Shown here: positions 40,479-50,371 of the stretch, in pieces
Layout: the number at the start of each line of letters is the position of its first letter
How positions within the stretch are numbered: the first letter of the stretch is position 1
Assembly: GCF_000233455.1 (NCBI RefSeq)
Contig: NZ_JH376420.1
Coordinates: forward strand, 1,426,772 to 1,490,771
From: [Clostridium] citroniae WAL-17108
Lineage (GTDB): Bacteria > Bacillota > Clostridia > Lachnospirales > Lachnospiraceae
Reading direction: 5' to 3'
Length of the DNA: 64,000 nucleotides
Notes under the pieces: generated by a model
Told to the model about the DNA's origin: nothing
What the model saw: only the letters and a program-made list of their open reading frames with translations
Database searches by the model: none
Made by a program: the position numbers and the translations under genes

Positions 40479-41861
40479 CTATAAATTATATTTTCCCCGC
40501 TTCACAAACTTGCCGGCCTTTTCAACCACCACCTGATGGTCTTTCACCACCTGACTGCCCCGCAGGAATACGCTTTCAATGCGGGCTGTCAGCCTTGTGC
40601 CCTCAAACGGCGCATAATCCACGTTCTGCACCTGGTCCCCGGCTGTCACCACATCATCCACGCCAGGCCGGAGCACTACAATGTCAGCATCACTGCCAGG
40701 GGCGATGGCGCCCTTGACCGGGTACATTCCATAGAGTTTGGCCGGATTCTCTGAGAGCAGCTGGCACATCTTCTCCTGTGTGATCCTTCCTCCATCCACA
40801 CCGTATGTATACAACAGGGTTCCCCTGGTCTCCACTCCGGGCATCCCCCCCGGTATCCTGGTAAAGTCATCCTTGCCAAGGGCTTTCTGCTCTGTGGTAA
40901 AGCTGCAGTGGTCCGTGGAAACCGTCTGGATGGTTCCGTCTGCCAGGGCATTCCACAAACACTGTGAATCTTCCTTTTTCCTCAGAGGCGGGGCACACAC
41001 ATATTTAGCTGCTTCCATGCCCGGAAGAGAATACAGGCTGTCGTCCATAAGGAGGTACTGCGGGCAGGTCTCCGCATAGACCTTCTGTCCCCTTTTCCTG
41101 GCTTCCATAATCACGTCATAGCCTTCCTTACAGGTGAGATGAACCACGATCACAGGAATGTCCACCACCTCTGCCAGGCGCAGCAGTCTGTCAATGGCCT
41201 CCGCCTCCGCTGCCGCAGGGCGGGTGGCCGGATGGCTTTCCACTCCCATCTTTCCGGCTGCCTTGGCCTCTGCCTGAAGGGCCGCGATCATTCCGCTGTT
41301 CTCACAGTGCACCCCGGTGATACCGCCCACTTCCTTTAACCTGCGCAGGATCTCAAAAATAGTCTTGTCATCCACCTGGGTATCATATGTCATATACAGC
41401 TTAAATGAGGTAATTCCCTCCTCCATCATATCGTCCAGCTCCCTGCTCACAGACGGGTTCCAGTCTGAAATGGACATGTGGAAGCCATAATCGCAGGAGC
41501 ATTTCCCATCCGCCTTTTCATGCCAGTTCCTTAATCCGTCCGCCAGGCTCTCCCCTGTATACTGGGTGCCGAAATCCACAATGGTGGTGGTGCCGCCCCT
41601 GACAGCTGCTTTAGTGCCTGTAGCAAAATCATCCGCTGTTACAGTACCTGCCACATGCAGGTCAAAATGGGTGTGCGCGTCAATAAATCCCGGAAACAGC
41701 AGACAGCCTTCCACATCCACCACACCGGTATCCCGGTCCGTCAGGCGCTCAATCTCCTCCGGGCTTCCCACTGCAACCACCTTTTCCCCATGGATCAGCA
41801 CATCCTCCCGGAAGCTGCCGCTGCCGGTCACCACTGTTCCGCCTTTTAATACTTGTTTCAT
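40479..41861 (-). CDS. hyuA: Hydantoinase/dihydropyrimidinase-family amidohydrolase of the purine cluster
   Basis: The start is the ATG at 41859-41861 (MKQVLKGGTVVTG) behind GAGGAAG. The 460-residue enzyme has the metal-binding HxH in PGFIDAHTHFDL, the carboxylated-lysine site SFKLYM, VHCENSG, HLTCKEG and the metal Asp in STDHCSF. Family members open cyclic imide and ureide rings. In the urate/purine degradation cluster this protein hydrolyses a ring intermediate. It is the last gene of the minus arm and has its own terminator. Confidence 0.9.
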   Translation of the reverse strand: MKQVLKGGTVVTGSGSFREDVLIHGEKVVAVGSPEEIERLTDRDTGVVDVEGCLLFPGFIDAHTHFDLHVAGTVTADDFATGTKAAVRGGTTTIVDFGTQYTGESLADGLRNWHEKADGKCSCDYGFHMSISDWNPSVSRELDDMMEEGITSFKLYMTYDTQVDDKTIFEILRRLKEVGGITGVHCENSGMIAALQAEAKAAGKMGVESHPATRPAAAEAEAIDRLLRLAEVVDIPVIVVHLTCKEGYDVIMEARKRGQKVYAETCPQYLLMDDSLYSLPGMEAAKYVCAPPLRKKEDSQCLWNALADGTIQTVSTDHCSFTTEQKALGKDDFTRIPGGMPGVETRGTLLYTYGVDGGRITQEKMCQLLSENPAKLYGMYPVKGAIAPGSDADIVVLRPGVDDVVTAGDQVQNVDYAPFEGTRLTARIESVFLRGSQVVKDHQVVVEKAGKFVKRGKYNL

Positions 41862-41895
41862 CTTCCTCACTCTCCTGTTCTGTGATCTACACAAG

Positions 41896-42390
41896 TTATG
41901 CCTCATCCGCCATTTCCTGAAGCCGCTCCCCGTCAATACGGTACACGGTCCAGTCACTCATGGCCTTTGCTCCCATACCCAGATAGAAATCAATACTGGG
42001 CTTATTCCAGTCCAGACACCACCATTCCAGACGGCCGCATCCCCGCTCCACTGCAACGGCTGCCAGCTGCATCAGAAATGCTTTGCCATATCCACGGCCC
42101 CGGTACTCCGGACAGACATACAGATCTTCCAGATAAATGCCTCCCCTGCCCAAAAAGGTGGAAAAATTGTGGAAGAACAGGGCAAATCCCACGGTCTTTC
42201 CCCCGCAGCTTCCCAAAAGGACCTCGGCCTTCTCCTTTTCAAACAGCCATTTGGTCAGCAGCTCCTCCGTGGCGACCACCTGGTCCAGCATCCCCTCATA
42301 GTCAGCCAGTTCCCTTATAAAAGTAAGTATCTGAGGCACATCGCCACGTCTGGCAAAGCGGAACTCTATTGTTTCATCCATAGATGTCAT
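41896..42390 (-). CDS. GNAT-family N-acetyltransferase
   Basis: The 164-residue protein has the GNAT fold with the acetyl-CoA site VCPEYRGRGYGKAFLMQLAAVAVERGC (about 93-119), preceded by the beta strand GGIYLEDLYV. C-terminal residues WWCLDWNKPSIDFYLGMGAKAMSDWTVYRI are typical of the diamine/aminoglycoside-acetyltransferase-like branch. The substrate is unknown. It sits between xdhD and the hydantoinase in the same direction, and might act on an amine intermediate of purine breakdown or be unrelated. Confidence 0.85.
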   Translation of the reverse strand: MTSMDETIEFRFARRGDVPQILTFIRELADYEGMLDQVVATEELLTKWLFEKEKAEVLLGSCGGKTVGFALFFHNFSTFLGRGGIYLEDLYVCPEYRGRGYGKAFLMQLAAVAVERGCGRLEWWCLDWNKPSIDFYLGMGAKAMSDWTVYRIDGERLQEMADEA

Positions 42391-42488
42391 CTTTCCCTCC
42401 TTATGTGGAACAAGCGAAAAGCGGGGTGTCCGCCTTTCGCTGTCCTTTTACACTGCCCGGCAGGGTGTATCTGGCCCGGCAAATGTCT

Positions 42489-45071
42489 TTATTTCTTTTT
42501 CTTATAGAATGTATTCTCCATTGGCAGTTTGGTACGCAGTATATGATCCATGGCATAATAAGCGCCCTGGGCGGCCGGAGCCGTGGGAATGGTAGCAATC
42601 TCTCCGATTCCTTTTGCGCCGTATGCAAATGGAAGCTGTTCTTTCTTCTCCACATAGATGGCGTGGATATCCGGAATCTGGGTAGAACGCATCAGACCCA
42701 GTGTGCCATACTTGGCCTGGGGAACACCGTTCTTTAACGGGAAGTCCTCTGTCAGGGCATAGCCCAGTCCCATAAGCACGCCGCCCTCGATCTGTCCCTG
42801 AATGGAGATCGGGTTCACCACCTTGCCGGAATCGTGGGCCGCATATACTTCTTTTACTTTTCCCTCATCATCCAGGATCACCACATGGGTTGCAAAACCA
42901 TAAGCCACATGGCTCTTGGGATTGGGCACATCTGCTCCCAGTTTGTCGGTGGGGTCAAAGAATTCCGCAAAGAACTCTCTTCCCTCCAGCTGGGACATAT
43001 CGCCGCCCGCTTCCTTCAGCGCCTCTAAAACATCTGCTGCAGCCATTCTGACCGCCTCGCCTGTGATCAGGGTCTGGCGGGAACCGGAGGTGGTTCCTGA
43101 ATCCGGTGCAACCTCGGAATTGGCGCCCATGTTCTTAATCTGTTCCTTCTTAAGCCCGGTCACCTCAGCCACCATCTGTACGAATACGGTTGCGCATCCC
43201 TGGCCGATATCGGAGGCAGCTGCATATAATTCCACCTTGCCGTTATGGACTTTCAGCTTTGCGCGTCCCTTATCAGGAAGGCCCACGCCCACACCTGCAT
43301 TCTTCATGGCACAGGCAATTCCGGCCCTGCCCTGATTACTCTCATATGCGTCCTTAACTGCCAGAAGTGTTTCTTTCAGTGCGGTGGAGCAGTCTGCGAT
43401 CTGGCCGTTGGGCAGCACCTTGCCCGGTTCAATGGCGTTGCGGTAACGGATCTCCCAGGGGGAAATGCCCACTTTTTCAGCCAGCAGGTTGATATTGGAT
43501 TCCAGGGCAAATTCACTCTGGCATACTCCAAATCCCCGGAAGGCTCCTGCCGGAGGATTGTTGGTGTAATAACCAAATCCGCGGATATCCGTGTTCTGGT
43601 AACAGTATGGTCCTACGGAATGGGTACAGGCTCTTTCAAGCACCGGCCCGCACAGAGATGCATATGCACCTGTGTCAAAATAGATCTCACAGTCAAGGCC
43701 TGTGAAGATTCCGTTCTCATCACATCCCAGGGTAAATGTTCCTTCCATTGCGTGGCGCTTCGGATGGAAATTAATGGATTCCTGTCTGGAGAAAATCACC
43801 TTAACAGGTCTCTGTACCTTTAATGCAGCCAGTGCGGCAATATGCTGGGTGGAAACATCTTCTTTTCCGCCAAAGCCGCCGCCAACCAGTTTATTTTCCA
43901 CTACAATGCGGTCCGGATCCCAGCCCAGCATAATGGATATCTCCTTGCGGGTATCATACACGCCCTGGTCTGAGGAGTAGACTTTAACACCGTCCTTGTA
44001 CGGGAATGCCACAGCACATTCCGGTTCCAGGAATCCGTGCTCTGTAAACGGCGTGGTATAGGTCTGGGTCACCACATACTTGGAATTCTCCAGCGCTTTC
44101 TTTGCATCTCCGCGGGTCACATGGCGGCTCTGGCACAGATTTCCCTTTTCGTGCACCTTTGGCGCATCCTCAGCCATGGCCTCATGGATGGAGCATACGG
44201 GTGTCAGTTCCTCATAATCAATCTTGACCAGTTTTTTTGCATCTTCCAGGATATCCCTTGTCTCAGCCACTACCAGGCATATGGCATCGCCTACACACCG
44301 GGTGATGTCACCCTTTGCGATCATAACGTCCCAGTCCTGTTGGAGATGCCCCACCTTATTATTGGGCACGTCTTCGGCTGTCAGCACAGCCAGTACGCCC
44401 GGAAGTGCCATGGCCTCCTGGAAATTGATATCCAGCACTTTGGCCCGGGGATACTTGGAACGCACTGCGGAGGCATATACCATTCCCTCCATCTCCACAT
44501 CTCCCGGATATTCACCATATCCCAGCACCTTTTCCCTCACATCCAGACGGAATGCGCGCTCTCCCACGCCATAAGAATCCCCTTTTTCCAGGGATTCCTC
44601 AATCTTTGCATCCCCTCTCAGGATCGCTGCTGTCAGCTGGATCCCTTCTATGATCTTCTTATATCCGGTACAGCGGCAGATATTTCCCTTCAGGGCAAAC
44701 TTGATCTCCTCCTCTGTGGGATCCGGAACCCTGTCGATCAGCGCCTTTCCGGCCATTACCATACCGGGAGTACAGAACCCGCACTGCACGGATCCCATTG
44801 CGCCAAAAGCGTACACAAAGGCTTCCTTCTCCGCATCGCTTAACCCCTCTGTGGTGATGATGTTCTTACCCACTGCGCGCTTCGTGGTCAGTATACAGGA
44901 TTTAACCGCCTTCCCGTCTACCACGATCGTACACGTACCACAGGCCCCCTCACTGCATCCGTCCTTAACCGAATGGAGATGAAGGTCCTCCCGCAAATAG
45001 CGCAGCAGCGGTTTATCCTCGCTGGTGCTGCGCATCACACCGTTTACTGTAAAACTATAGTTCTCTCCCAT
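42489..45071 (-). CDS. xdhD: Selenium-dependent xanthine dehydrogenase (XdhD-type)
   Basis: The 860-residue protein fuses the 2Fe-2S and Mo subunits. Residues 1-165 hold GCSEGACGTCTIVVDG, CGFCTPGMVMAGKALID and NICRCTGYKKIIEGI. The rest is the Mo-cofactor part with VGGGFGGKED, NPPAGAFRGFGVCQ, ASDIGQGCATVFVQMV and the catalytic-Glu GAKGIGEIATIP. No FAD subunit is encoded beside it. YgfK, upstream, supplies flavin and Fe-S domains and is the probable electron partner. Known enzymes of this type carry a labile selenium on molybdenum and act on purines. The selenium genes at 27.9-33.7 kb fit this need. Confidence 0.93.
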   Translation of the reverse strand: MGENYSFTVNGVMRSTSEDKPLLRYLREDLHLHSVKDGCSEGACGTCTIVVDGKAVKSCILTTKRAVGKNIITTEGLSDAEKEAFVYAFGAMGSVQCGFCTPGMVMAGKALIDRVPDPTEEEIKFALKGNICRCTGYKKIIEGIQLTAAILRGDAKIEESLEKGDSYGVGERAFRLDVREKVLGYGEYPGDVEMEGMVYASAVRSKYPRAKVLDINFQEAMALPGVLAVLTAEDVPNNKVGHLQQDWDVMIAKGDITRCVGDAICLVVAETRDILEDAKKLVKIDYEELTPVCSIHEAMAEDAPKVHEKGNLCQSRHVTRGDAKKALENSKYVVTQTYTTPFTEHGFLEPECAVAFPYKDGVKVYSSDQGVYDTRKEISIMLGWDPDRIVVENKLVGGGFGGKEDVSTQHIAALAALKVQRPVKVIFSRQESINFHPKRHAMEGTFTLGCDENGIFTGLDCEIYFDTGAYASLCGPVLERACTHSVGPYCYQNTDIRGFGYYTNNPPAGAFRGFGVCQSEFALESNINLLAEKVGISPWEIRYRNAIEPGKVLPNGQIADCSTALKETLLAVKDAYESNQGRAGIACAMKNAGVGVGLPDKGRAKLKVHNGKVELYAAASDIGQGCATVFVQMVAEVTGLKKEQIKNMGANSEVAPDSGTTSGSRQTLITGEAVRMAAADVLEALKEAGGDMSQLEGREFFAEFFDPTDKLGADVPNPKSHVAYGFATHVVILDDEGKVKEVYAAHDSGKVVNPISIQGQIEGGVLMGLGYALTEDFPLKNGVPQAKYGTLGLMRSTQIPDIHAIYVEKKEQLPFAYGAKGIGEIATIPTAPAAQGAYYAMDHILRTKLPMENTFYKKKK

Positions 45072-45108
45072 CTTTACCTCCTGCCTTCACGTTCCATCGC
45101 AAATAGCT

Positions 45109-45348
45109 TTATAAAAAAAGATTATAAGTCCCCTCTGTCTCTATCCCGGCCTCCCGGATCAGCGTTTCAAGCGTTTCCCTGTCACCGGCCGGGGCGCTCC
45201 AGGCCATGCCGCATCCGGCGCTGATCTGCCGTGGGACAGGTATGAGCCGCCCCGGACTCCCGGACTCTTTTGCGCTCCGTTCCATTTTCATAGCCATGGT
45301 TGTGGTGTGGAACGTAAATACCACCTTTTCTGCCTTTTCCCTTGCCAT
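45109..45348 (-). CDS. DUF3343-family protein, possible selenium carrier
   Basis: The 79-residue protein matches DUF3343 in size and pattern: VVFTFHTTTMAMKMERSAKESGSPGRLIPVPRQISAGCGMAW, with a single Cys in SAGCGMAW that could bind selenium or sulfur. Members are often found beside selD, yedF and NifS-like genes and have been proposed to be Se/S carriers. Here it sits between ygfK and xdhD, so it may deliver selenium to the xanthine dehydrogenase. Upstream are the palindrome 45404-45421 and the hairpin 45453-45478. Confidence 0.8.
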   Translation of the reverse strand: MAREKAEKVVFTFHTTTMAMKMERSAKESGSPGRLIPVPRQISAGCGMAWSAPAGDRETLETLIREAGIETEGTYNLFL

Positions 45349-45403
45349 ACGGAAACACCTCGTCCCACTGTCATACTCTGTTCCTGACAGAAGCTTTTGT
45401 CTC

Positions 45404-45421
45404 TATTCTCGCGCGAGAATA
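45404..45421. promoter_or_regulatory. Perfect 18-bp palindrome, overlapping a third ModE-like half-site
   Basis: TATTCTCGCGCGAGAATA is a perfect palindrome about 55 bp upstream of the DUF3343 start. Its right end runs into GAATAACG, the same sequence as the right arm of the two selenium operators. The left arm at 24-bp spacing (ctctat) is a poor match. It could be an operator of another regulator. Confidence 0.45.
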
Positions 45422-45452
45422 ACGTTACTTTTTTAACAATCTTGTGATAACA

Positions 45453-45488
45453 GAGTTCCCATATTTATATGGGAACTCATTTTTTTAT
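45453..45488. terminator. Hairpin after ygfK
   Basis: GAGTTCCCATA pairs with TATGGGAACTC (45453-45478) across four bases. A run of seven T follows on the plus strand. On the minus strand, where ygfK is read, the tail is TGTTATCAC, so termination of ygfK would be weak and read-through into the DUF3343 gene is plausible. Confidence 0.5.
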
Positions 45489-48473
45489 TTATAGCATATA
45501 GGAATAATCATTGATCACAGCTGCAATTATCTTCCGGATCCCCTCCGGTACATCCTCATTAGCGGAGCCGACCGTATAATCCGTCACCTTGCCCTGAAGC
45601 CTTACCTTGCATGTGCCTGCCGCCGCATCTGTTACCGTGAAGCCCTGATTCTTACTGTTCTCCATATCCGCCTCATTGGCAAACAGGGTGAATTTGTCAA
45701 GATAAGGAGCGCTGTCCCATGGGCAAAAGCTCTTACAGTTGCCGCACTCATTACACATATAGTCCACATGGATGATCTGGTGCTTATCCATTCCCGGCAC
45801 TACCAGGGAAATGTTAGCCCTGTTGGGGCATACTTCCACACAATTCTCACAGTAGCTGTTACAGGACAGACATCTGGTACTGTCAATGATCTGGTCATTT
45901 TCCTCCGCCAGCCTGCCCTTGCGTCCATAGATGGTATCTGCATCAGACTGTTTGAACAGGTCTTCTGCCAGAACCTTTCCAATGATGGCCTCAGCTGCCG
46001 CCTTGCCATCGCGGATGCCCTCCACAACCGTTGCCGGTCCGAAGAGGCCGTCACCAGCCACGTACACGCCCTTTACAGAGGTCTCCAGTGTATCCTGGTT
46101 TACCTGAGGACGTCTTCTGCTGTCCAGAACAATACCGCATTCCTCATAGAACGCGCCCGGCACCTTCTCACCTACGGCTGCGATCACAGTGTCAGCGGGA
46201 ACGGTCACGATCTCATCCGTCTCCACCACACCGCGGCGTCCGCTGGCATCAAATTCGCCCAGAACCATCTTCTTGCAGTACAGGTTTCCGTTCTCCAGCT
46301 TAACAGGGGCCAGAAGCTCCGCAAACTCAACTCCGTCCTCCACTGCCATTACCAGTTCTTCCTCGTCAGCCGGCATATAACGTCTGGTTCTTCTGTATAC
46401 CAGGGAAACCTTCTCAACGCCTTTATTTCTCTTGGCCGCCCTTGCGGTATCCATGGCTGTGTTGCCGCCGCCGATAACCACAACGTTCTTTCCTAATTCC
46501 ACATTTCCGTCCGTGGCCTTAAACTGTGCCAGGAAATCCAGCGCATTCATGGTATCCCCTGCCTCCAGCTTAAGGATCCCCTTATCGGAAGCGCCCACGG
46601 CCAGGACCACATAATCATATTCTTTCTTTAATTCATCAACGGATGTGATCTCTTTTCCAGTGACCAGTTCCACGCCCATGGCCGCAACAATCTTCACGTC
46701 ATTGTCAATTGCCTCATCTGAGATACGGAAGCCCGGGATCACATTGCGGACAACGCCGCCCATCTTTTCTTCCTTTTCAAAAACAGTGACTTTCATGCCG
46801 CCTCTTGCCAGGAAATAAGCCGCTGCCAGTCCTGCTGGTCCTCCGCCTACCACAGCCGCCTTCTTGTCAGTGGTCACAGCCGGTTTCTCAAACTTGGCCA
46901 TCACTGCCTCAAAGCCGCCCTCTGCCGCCTCTAATTTAGTCCTTCTGATATCCACAGGGCTCTCATAGAAGTTTCTGGTACATTTGCTCATACAGTTATG
47001 GGCACAGATAGTACCGGTGATAAACGGAAGTGGGTTCTTGTTAAGGATGACCTCCAGCGCCTGCTCAAACTCACCTGCTCCTGCAAGCTGCAGGTATCTG
47101 GTGATATCCTGATGGATGGGGCAGCCTTCCTGGCAGGGAGCCACAAAACAGTCCGTAAGGGGCACCGGCTTCTTGATCTTTCTGGACGGAAGGGGCTTTA
47201 CCGCCTTTACATGGTGCTTGTCGTTCTTCACAGCTTCTACCAGTGCAGCGGCTTTGTCCCCGTCCACACCTTCAAATGCAGCAACGTCCTTGCCCGCAAA
47301 GATCTGTCCGATCTGCTCCAGCCTCTCATAACCGCCGGGCTTTAACATGGTGGTTGCCATGGTTACAGGCCAGATGCCCGCGTCCACGATATCTTCAATA
47401 TTAAAGTAATCAGCGCCGCCTGAATAGGAGATGCGCAGGTTTCCGCCAAAGTCTTTGGCCAGTCTCATGGCAACTGACATGGATAATGGATACAGGGACT
47501 TTCCGGACATGTACATCTCTTCGCTTGGAAGCTCGTTCTGCTTTACATCCACCGGGAATGTATTGGTGATCTTAACGCCGAATTCCAGCCCCTTCTCATC
47601 CGCCAGGGCCTGCAGTCTCTGAAGCATGGGAACCGCATCCCCATACTGCAGATCATCCTTAAAGTGGAAATCCCCGAATGCAACATAGTCGTAGCCCATG
47701 TCATCCATCAGCTTCCTTGCATACTCATAGCCCAGAAGGGTGGGATTGCATTTGATGAATGTATGTACTTTCTTCTCCTCGATCAGGTAGCGGGCAATGC
47801 GCTCGATCTCCTGCGGAGGACATCCGTGCAGGGTGGAAAGGGTAATACAATTGCACACCTCCGGTGAAATGCTCTCCACATCTTCCTTAGTCACCTTCTC
47901 AAAACGGTCCAGATGATCCAGGAGCCACTGTCTGCACTCGTTAAATACAGGGGCTGCGGAAGCATCCTTCATTCCCTCGATAAACTTGTCGATCTTCTCT
48001 GTCTTGATGCCGTCCAGGTCATAGCCAACGGACATGTTAAACTGGAATCCGTCCATTGCGCCAAGGCCGTATTCCTTTGCCAGTACCTTACATGCAAACC
48101 AAGCCTTCACGTACTCGTCAAATGCCTGGGGCACGTACAGCTCTGTGGACCACTCACAGTTATAGCATTCATCATCCGCCTTGATACATGGCTTTGCAAC
48201 GGGAAGGTCCTCGCCGTCCAGCTTCTGTACGGTCTTCAGTTCAAAGAAACGGCTGCCTGCCACGTATGCGGCTACAATGTTCTGGGTCAGCTGGGTGTGG
48301 GGTCCTGCCGCAGGGCCAAAGGGTGTCTCCAGCTTACGGCCGAATATCTCATAGTTCTTAGATTGGTCTGCAACAAACGGTCTCTTGATCCCAAAAACAG
48401 CACCTTTCTCGTGCTCCTTAAGAATCCAGTTCATCAGATTTCCAAATGGAATCGGTGTCATAATATCGCTCAT
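45489..48473 (-). CDS. ygfK: YgfK-type putative selenate reductase/oxidoreductase subunit
   Basis: The 994-residue protein has three parts. About 1-400 is a dihydroorotate-dehydrogenase-like flavin barrel (PFGPAAGPHTQLTQNIVAAYVAG...FFELKTVQ). About 430-870 is a GltD-like module with CQEGCPIHQDITRYL, GGGPAGLAAAYFLARGGMKVTVFE and GGGNTAMDTARAAKR. The C-terminus has Fe-S motifs CLSCNSYCENCVEVCPNRA and CNECGNCKSFCPWD. It is thought to link NAD(P)H to the purine hydroxylase or reductase step; the old name 'selenate reductase' is unproven. It starts behind AAGGAGGA and lies between ssnA and the DUF3343 gene. Confidence 0.92.
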   Translation of the reverse strand: MSDIMTPIPFGNLMNWILKEHEKGAVFGIKRPFVADQSKNYEIFGRKLETPFGPAAGPHTQLTQNIVAAYVAGSRFFELKTVQKLDGEDLPVAKPCIKADDECYNCEWSTELYVPQAFDEYVKAWFACKVLAKEYGLGAMDGFQFNMSVGYDLDGIKTEKIDKFIEGMKDASAAPVFNECRQWLLDHLDRFEKVTKEDVESISPEVCNCITLSTLHGCPPQEIERIARYLIEEKKVHTFIKCNPTLLGYEYARKLMDDMGYDYVAFGDFHFKDDLQYGDAVPMLQRLQALADEKGLEFGVKITNTFPVDVKQNELPSEEMYMSGKSLYPLSMSVAMRLAKDFGGNLRISYSGGADYFNIEDIVDAGIWPVTMATTMLKPGGYERLEQIGQIFAGKDVAAFEGVDGDKAAALVEAVKNDKHHVKAVKPLPSRKIKKPVPLTDCFVAPCQEGCPIHQDITRYLQLAGAGEFEQALEVILNKNPLPFITGTICAHNCMSKCTRNFYESPVDIRRTKLEAAEGGFEAVMAKFEKPAVTTDKKAAVVGGGPAGLAAAYFLARGGMKVTVFEKEEKMGGVVRNVIPGFRISDEAIDNDVKIVAAMGVELVTGKEITSVDELKKEYDYVVLAVGASDKGILKLEAGDTMNALDFLAQFKATDGNVELGKNVVVIGGGNTAMDTARAAKRNKGVEKVSLVYRRTRRYMPADEEELVMAVEDGVEFAELLAPVKLENGNLYCKKMVLGEFDASGRRGVVETDEIVTVPADTVIAAVGEKVPGAFYEECGIVLDSRRRPQVNQDTLETSVKGVYVAGDGLFGPATVVEGIRDGKAAAEAIIGKVLAEDLFKQSDADTIYGRKGRLAEENDQIIDSTRCLSCNSYCENCVEVCPNRANISLVVPGMDKHQIIHVDYMCNECGNCKSFCPWDSAPYLDKFTLFANEADMENSKNQGFTVTDAAAGTCKVRLQGKVTDYTVGSANEDVPEGIRKIIAAVINDYSYML

Positions 48474-48722
48474 TTTATCTTATCCTCCTTGCCTTTCCCC
48501 GTTTTTTACCGGGGGCTTACCTTATTATAAGCACCAGACCAGGTCCCAGCACCGGATACAATCTCCTCCATCCGGCCAAGCCGCCCAGGACTGTCCGTCC
48601 TGAGGTGCTAAATCCCGCCGCCCTGCAATCATTGTCTACTTAAATTATACATGCTGTGCATTTTTTTATATAGAGGAAAGCCTATCCATCCCTGGAAGGC
48701 GGTTCCTCATTTACCTTCAAGC

Positions 48723-50054
48723 TTAACCGTTGATGGAGCGCTCCAGCTTCTTAGCCTCTTCCCTAACTTCATAGAGGATCTTCTCCTCATCCATGCCCAC
48801 CAGCTCCCTGTCTTTCATCAGGACCTTGCCGTTACATACAGTGGTGACCACGCTCCTTCCGGTCATGCCGAACAGGATATGCCCGTTGATATTAGAAGCA
48901 TCCATGGGGGTTAAGGGGATATAATCCGTGACGATTACATCAGCAGCAGCACCTTCCTTCAGCACTCCCAGGGGCTTTTTAAAGTAACGGTTTGCAATCT
49001 TTGCATTGCCCTCAAAGAGCATCTGGGGAACCTCTCCCCATGCAGCGTTGGCATCGCACAGGTGATGCTTGTGCAGCACGTTCGCAACCTTAAAGGACTC
49101 TGTCATATCATGGGTGTAGCCGTCTGTTCCAAGACCGGTCAAAATACCTCTGTGTACGATCTCCATGGTGGGAGGGCATCCGCATGCATTTCCCATGTTG
49201 GATTCCGGGTTATGTACAACCATGGTATCCGTATCCTTGATCAGCTCCATCTCGTGGGGATTCACATAGATACAATGGCCCAACAGTGTCTTGCTTCCTA
49301 AAATATTGCAGTCCATGAGACGGTCCACGATCCTCTTGCCATACTTTTTCAGACAGTCATGAAGATCCTCGATCCCCTCAGCCACATGGATGTGGTATCC
49401 AACCTCGGCGGGCTTGTTGGCTGCCGCCAGTTCCATGGTCTCATCTGAGATGGTAAACTGGGCATGCATACCCATCATGCCGGCAAACATGTCTGTCTGG
49501 TCAGCCAACGCATGTTTGATCCATGCCGCATTCTCCATAACAGCCGCCTTTGCCTTGTCCATACCGTCCCTGTCGGAAACCTCATAACACAGACAGGTCC
49601 TGATCCCCATCTCCTTAGCGGCATCCTCTATTGCAAACAGGCTGTCGTGGATCTCGCCAAAGCTTGCATGGTGGTCAAATACAGTGGTCACACCATTCTT
49701 AATGGAATCCAGATAAGTCGCCCTTGCGCTCTGGCGTGTCTGCTCATTGGTCAGGTGGCGGTCAATGGTCCACCACATTCCGTCCAGGATATCCAGAAAC
49801 CCCTTGGGATTGTAGCCCTTGATGGAAAGCCCTCTGGCCATGGCGCTGTAGATATGCTCATGGGTATTGATGAACGCCGGCATGATGACGCCCCCCTTAG
49901 CGTCAATAAATTCAGCCTCAGGAAATTCCTTCCTGATCTCCTCCAGTGTTCCAACCTTACTGATGACTGTTCCATCCATTGCCACGGCACCGTTTTCAAT
50001 AAATGGATTTTCAGCGTCCCTTGTCACCAGACGTCCGTTCCCGATCACTAACAT
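48723..50054 (-). CDS. ssnA: SsnA-type amidohydrolase of the purine cluster
   Basis: The 443-residue protein is an amidohydrolase of the ATZ/TRZ-like branch. The metal-binding HxH is in INTHEHIYSAMARG, and HHASFGEI, YHIHVAEG, LLGHCIYV and the late GTDGYTHDM motif follow. Its relatives deaminate or hydrolyse ring compounds such as guanine. In this cluster it is required for anaerobic purine/urate degradation in gut bacteria, where it is assumed to act on a ring-reduced purine or its first opened product. It is the first gene of the minus arm and is divergent from the regulator at 50372. Confidence 0.92.
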   Translation of the reverse strand: MLVIGNGRLVTRDAENPFIENGAVAMDGTVISKVGTLEEIRKEFPEAEFIDAKGGVIMPAFINTHEHIYSAMARGLSIKGYNPKGFLDILDGMWWTIDRHLTNEQTRQSARATYLDSIKNGVTTVFDHHASFGEIHDSLFAIEDAAKEMGIRTCLCYEVSDRDGMDKAKAAVMENAAWIKHALADQTDMFAGMMGMHAQFTISDETMELAAANKPAEVGYHIHVAEGIEDLHDCLKKYGKRIVDRLMDCNILGSKTLLGHCIYVNPHEMELIKDTDTMVVHNPESNMGNACGCPPTMEIVHRGILTGLGTDGYTHDMTESFKVANVLHKHHLCDANAAWGEVPQMLFEGNAKIANRYFKKPLGVLKEGAAADVIVTDYIPLTPMDASNINGHILFGMTGRSVVTTVCNGKVLMKDRELVGMDEEKILYEVREEAKKLERSING

Positions 50055-50371
50055 AGCCTCTTCTCCTTTTCTTTTATAAAATGCTTATAAATTGTATGTA
50101 TCAGTGTGAAACAATTTGTCCTAAAAGCCTTATTAAATTCATAAACTTTAATAAGATAGAACAGGACTTCCTGTAACCCTATACTAACACCTTATAAACT
50201 CATTTGCAAGCATAAAATGCAAAATTTTTTAGATATTCTAAATTTTTTTGTAAAAACCTCTTGCAATTCATTTTTTTTGTGCTATGATGGAATCATAAAC
50301 AACGCATCACAAATTAGCGAAATGTTTATTGTACAAAGTAACCATAATTTGAAGAGTCCGAGGAAAGGAAG
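50055..50371. promoter_or_regulatory. Divergent control region of the purine locus
   Basis: This AT-rich stretch separates the ssnA and regulator starts. On the plus strand TTGCAA (50261-50266), 16 bp, TATGAT (50283-50288) is a likely promoter for the regulator. TTTAGA-TAT-TCTAAA (50228-50242) is a short perfect inverted repeat just upstream and a candidate operator for both arms. No gene is seen. Confidence 0.5.

Noticed and set aside
45453..45488. Plus-strand terminator
   Set aside because: The T-run is on the plus strand, but no plus-strand gene ends there. It is listed only as a hairpin after ygfK.
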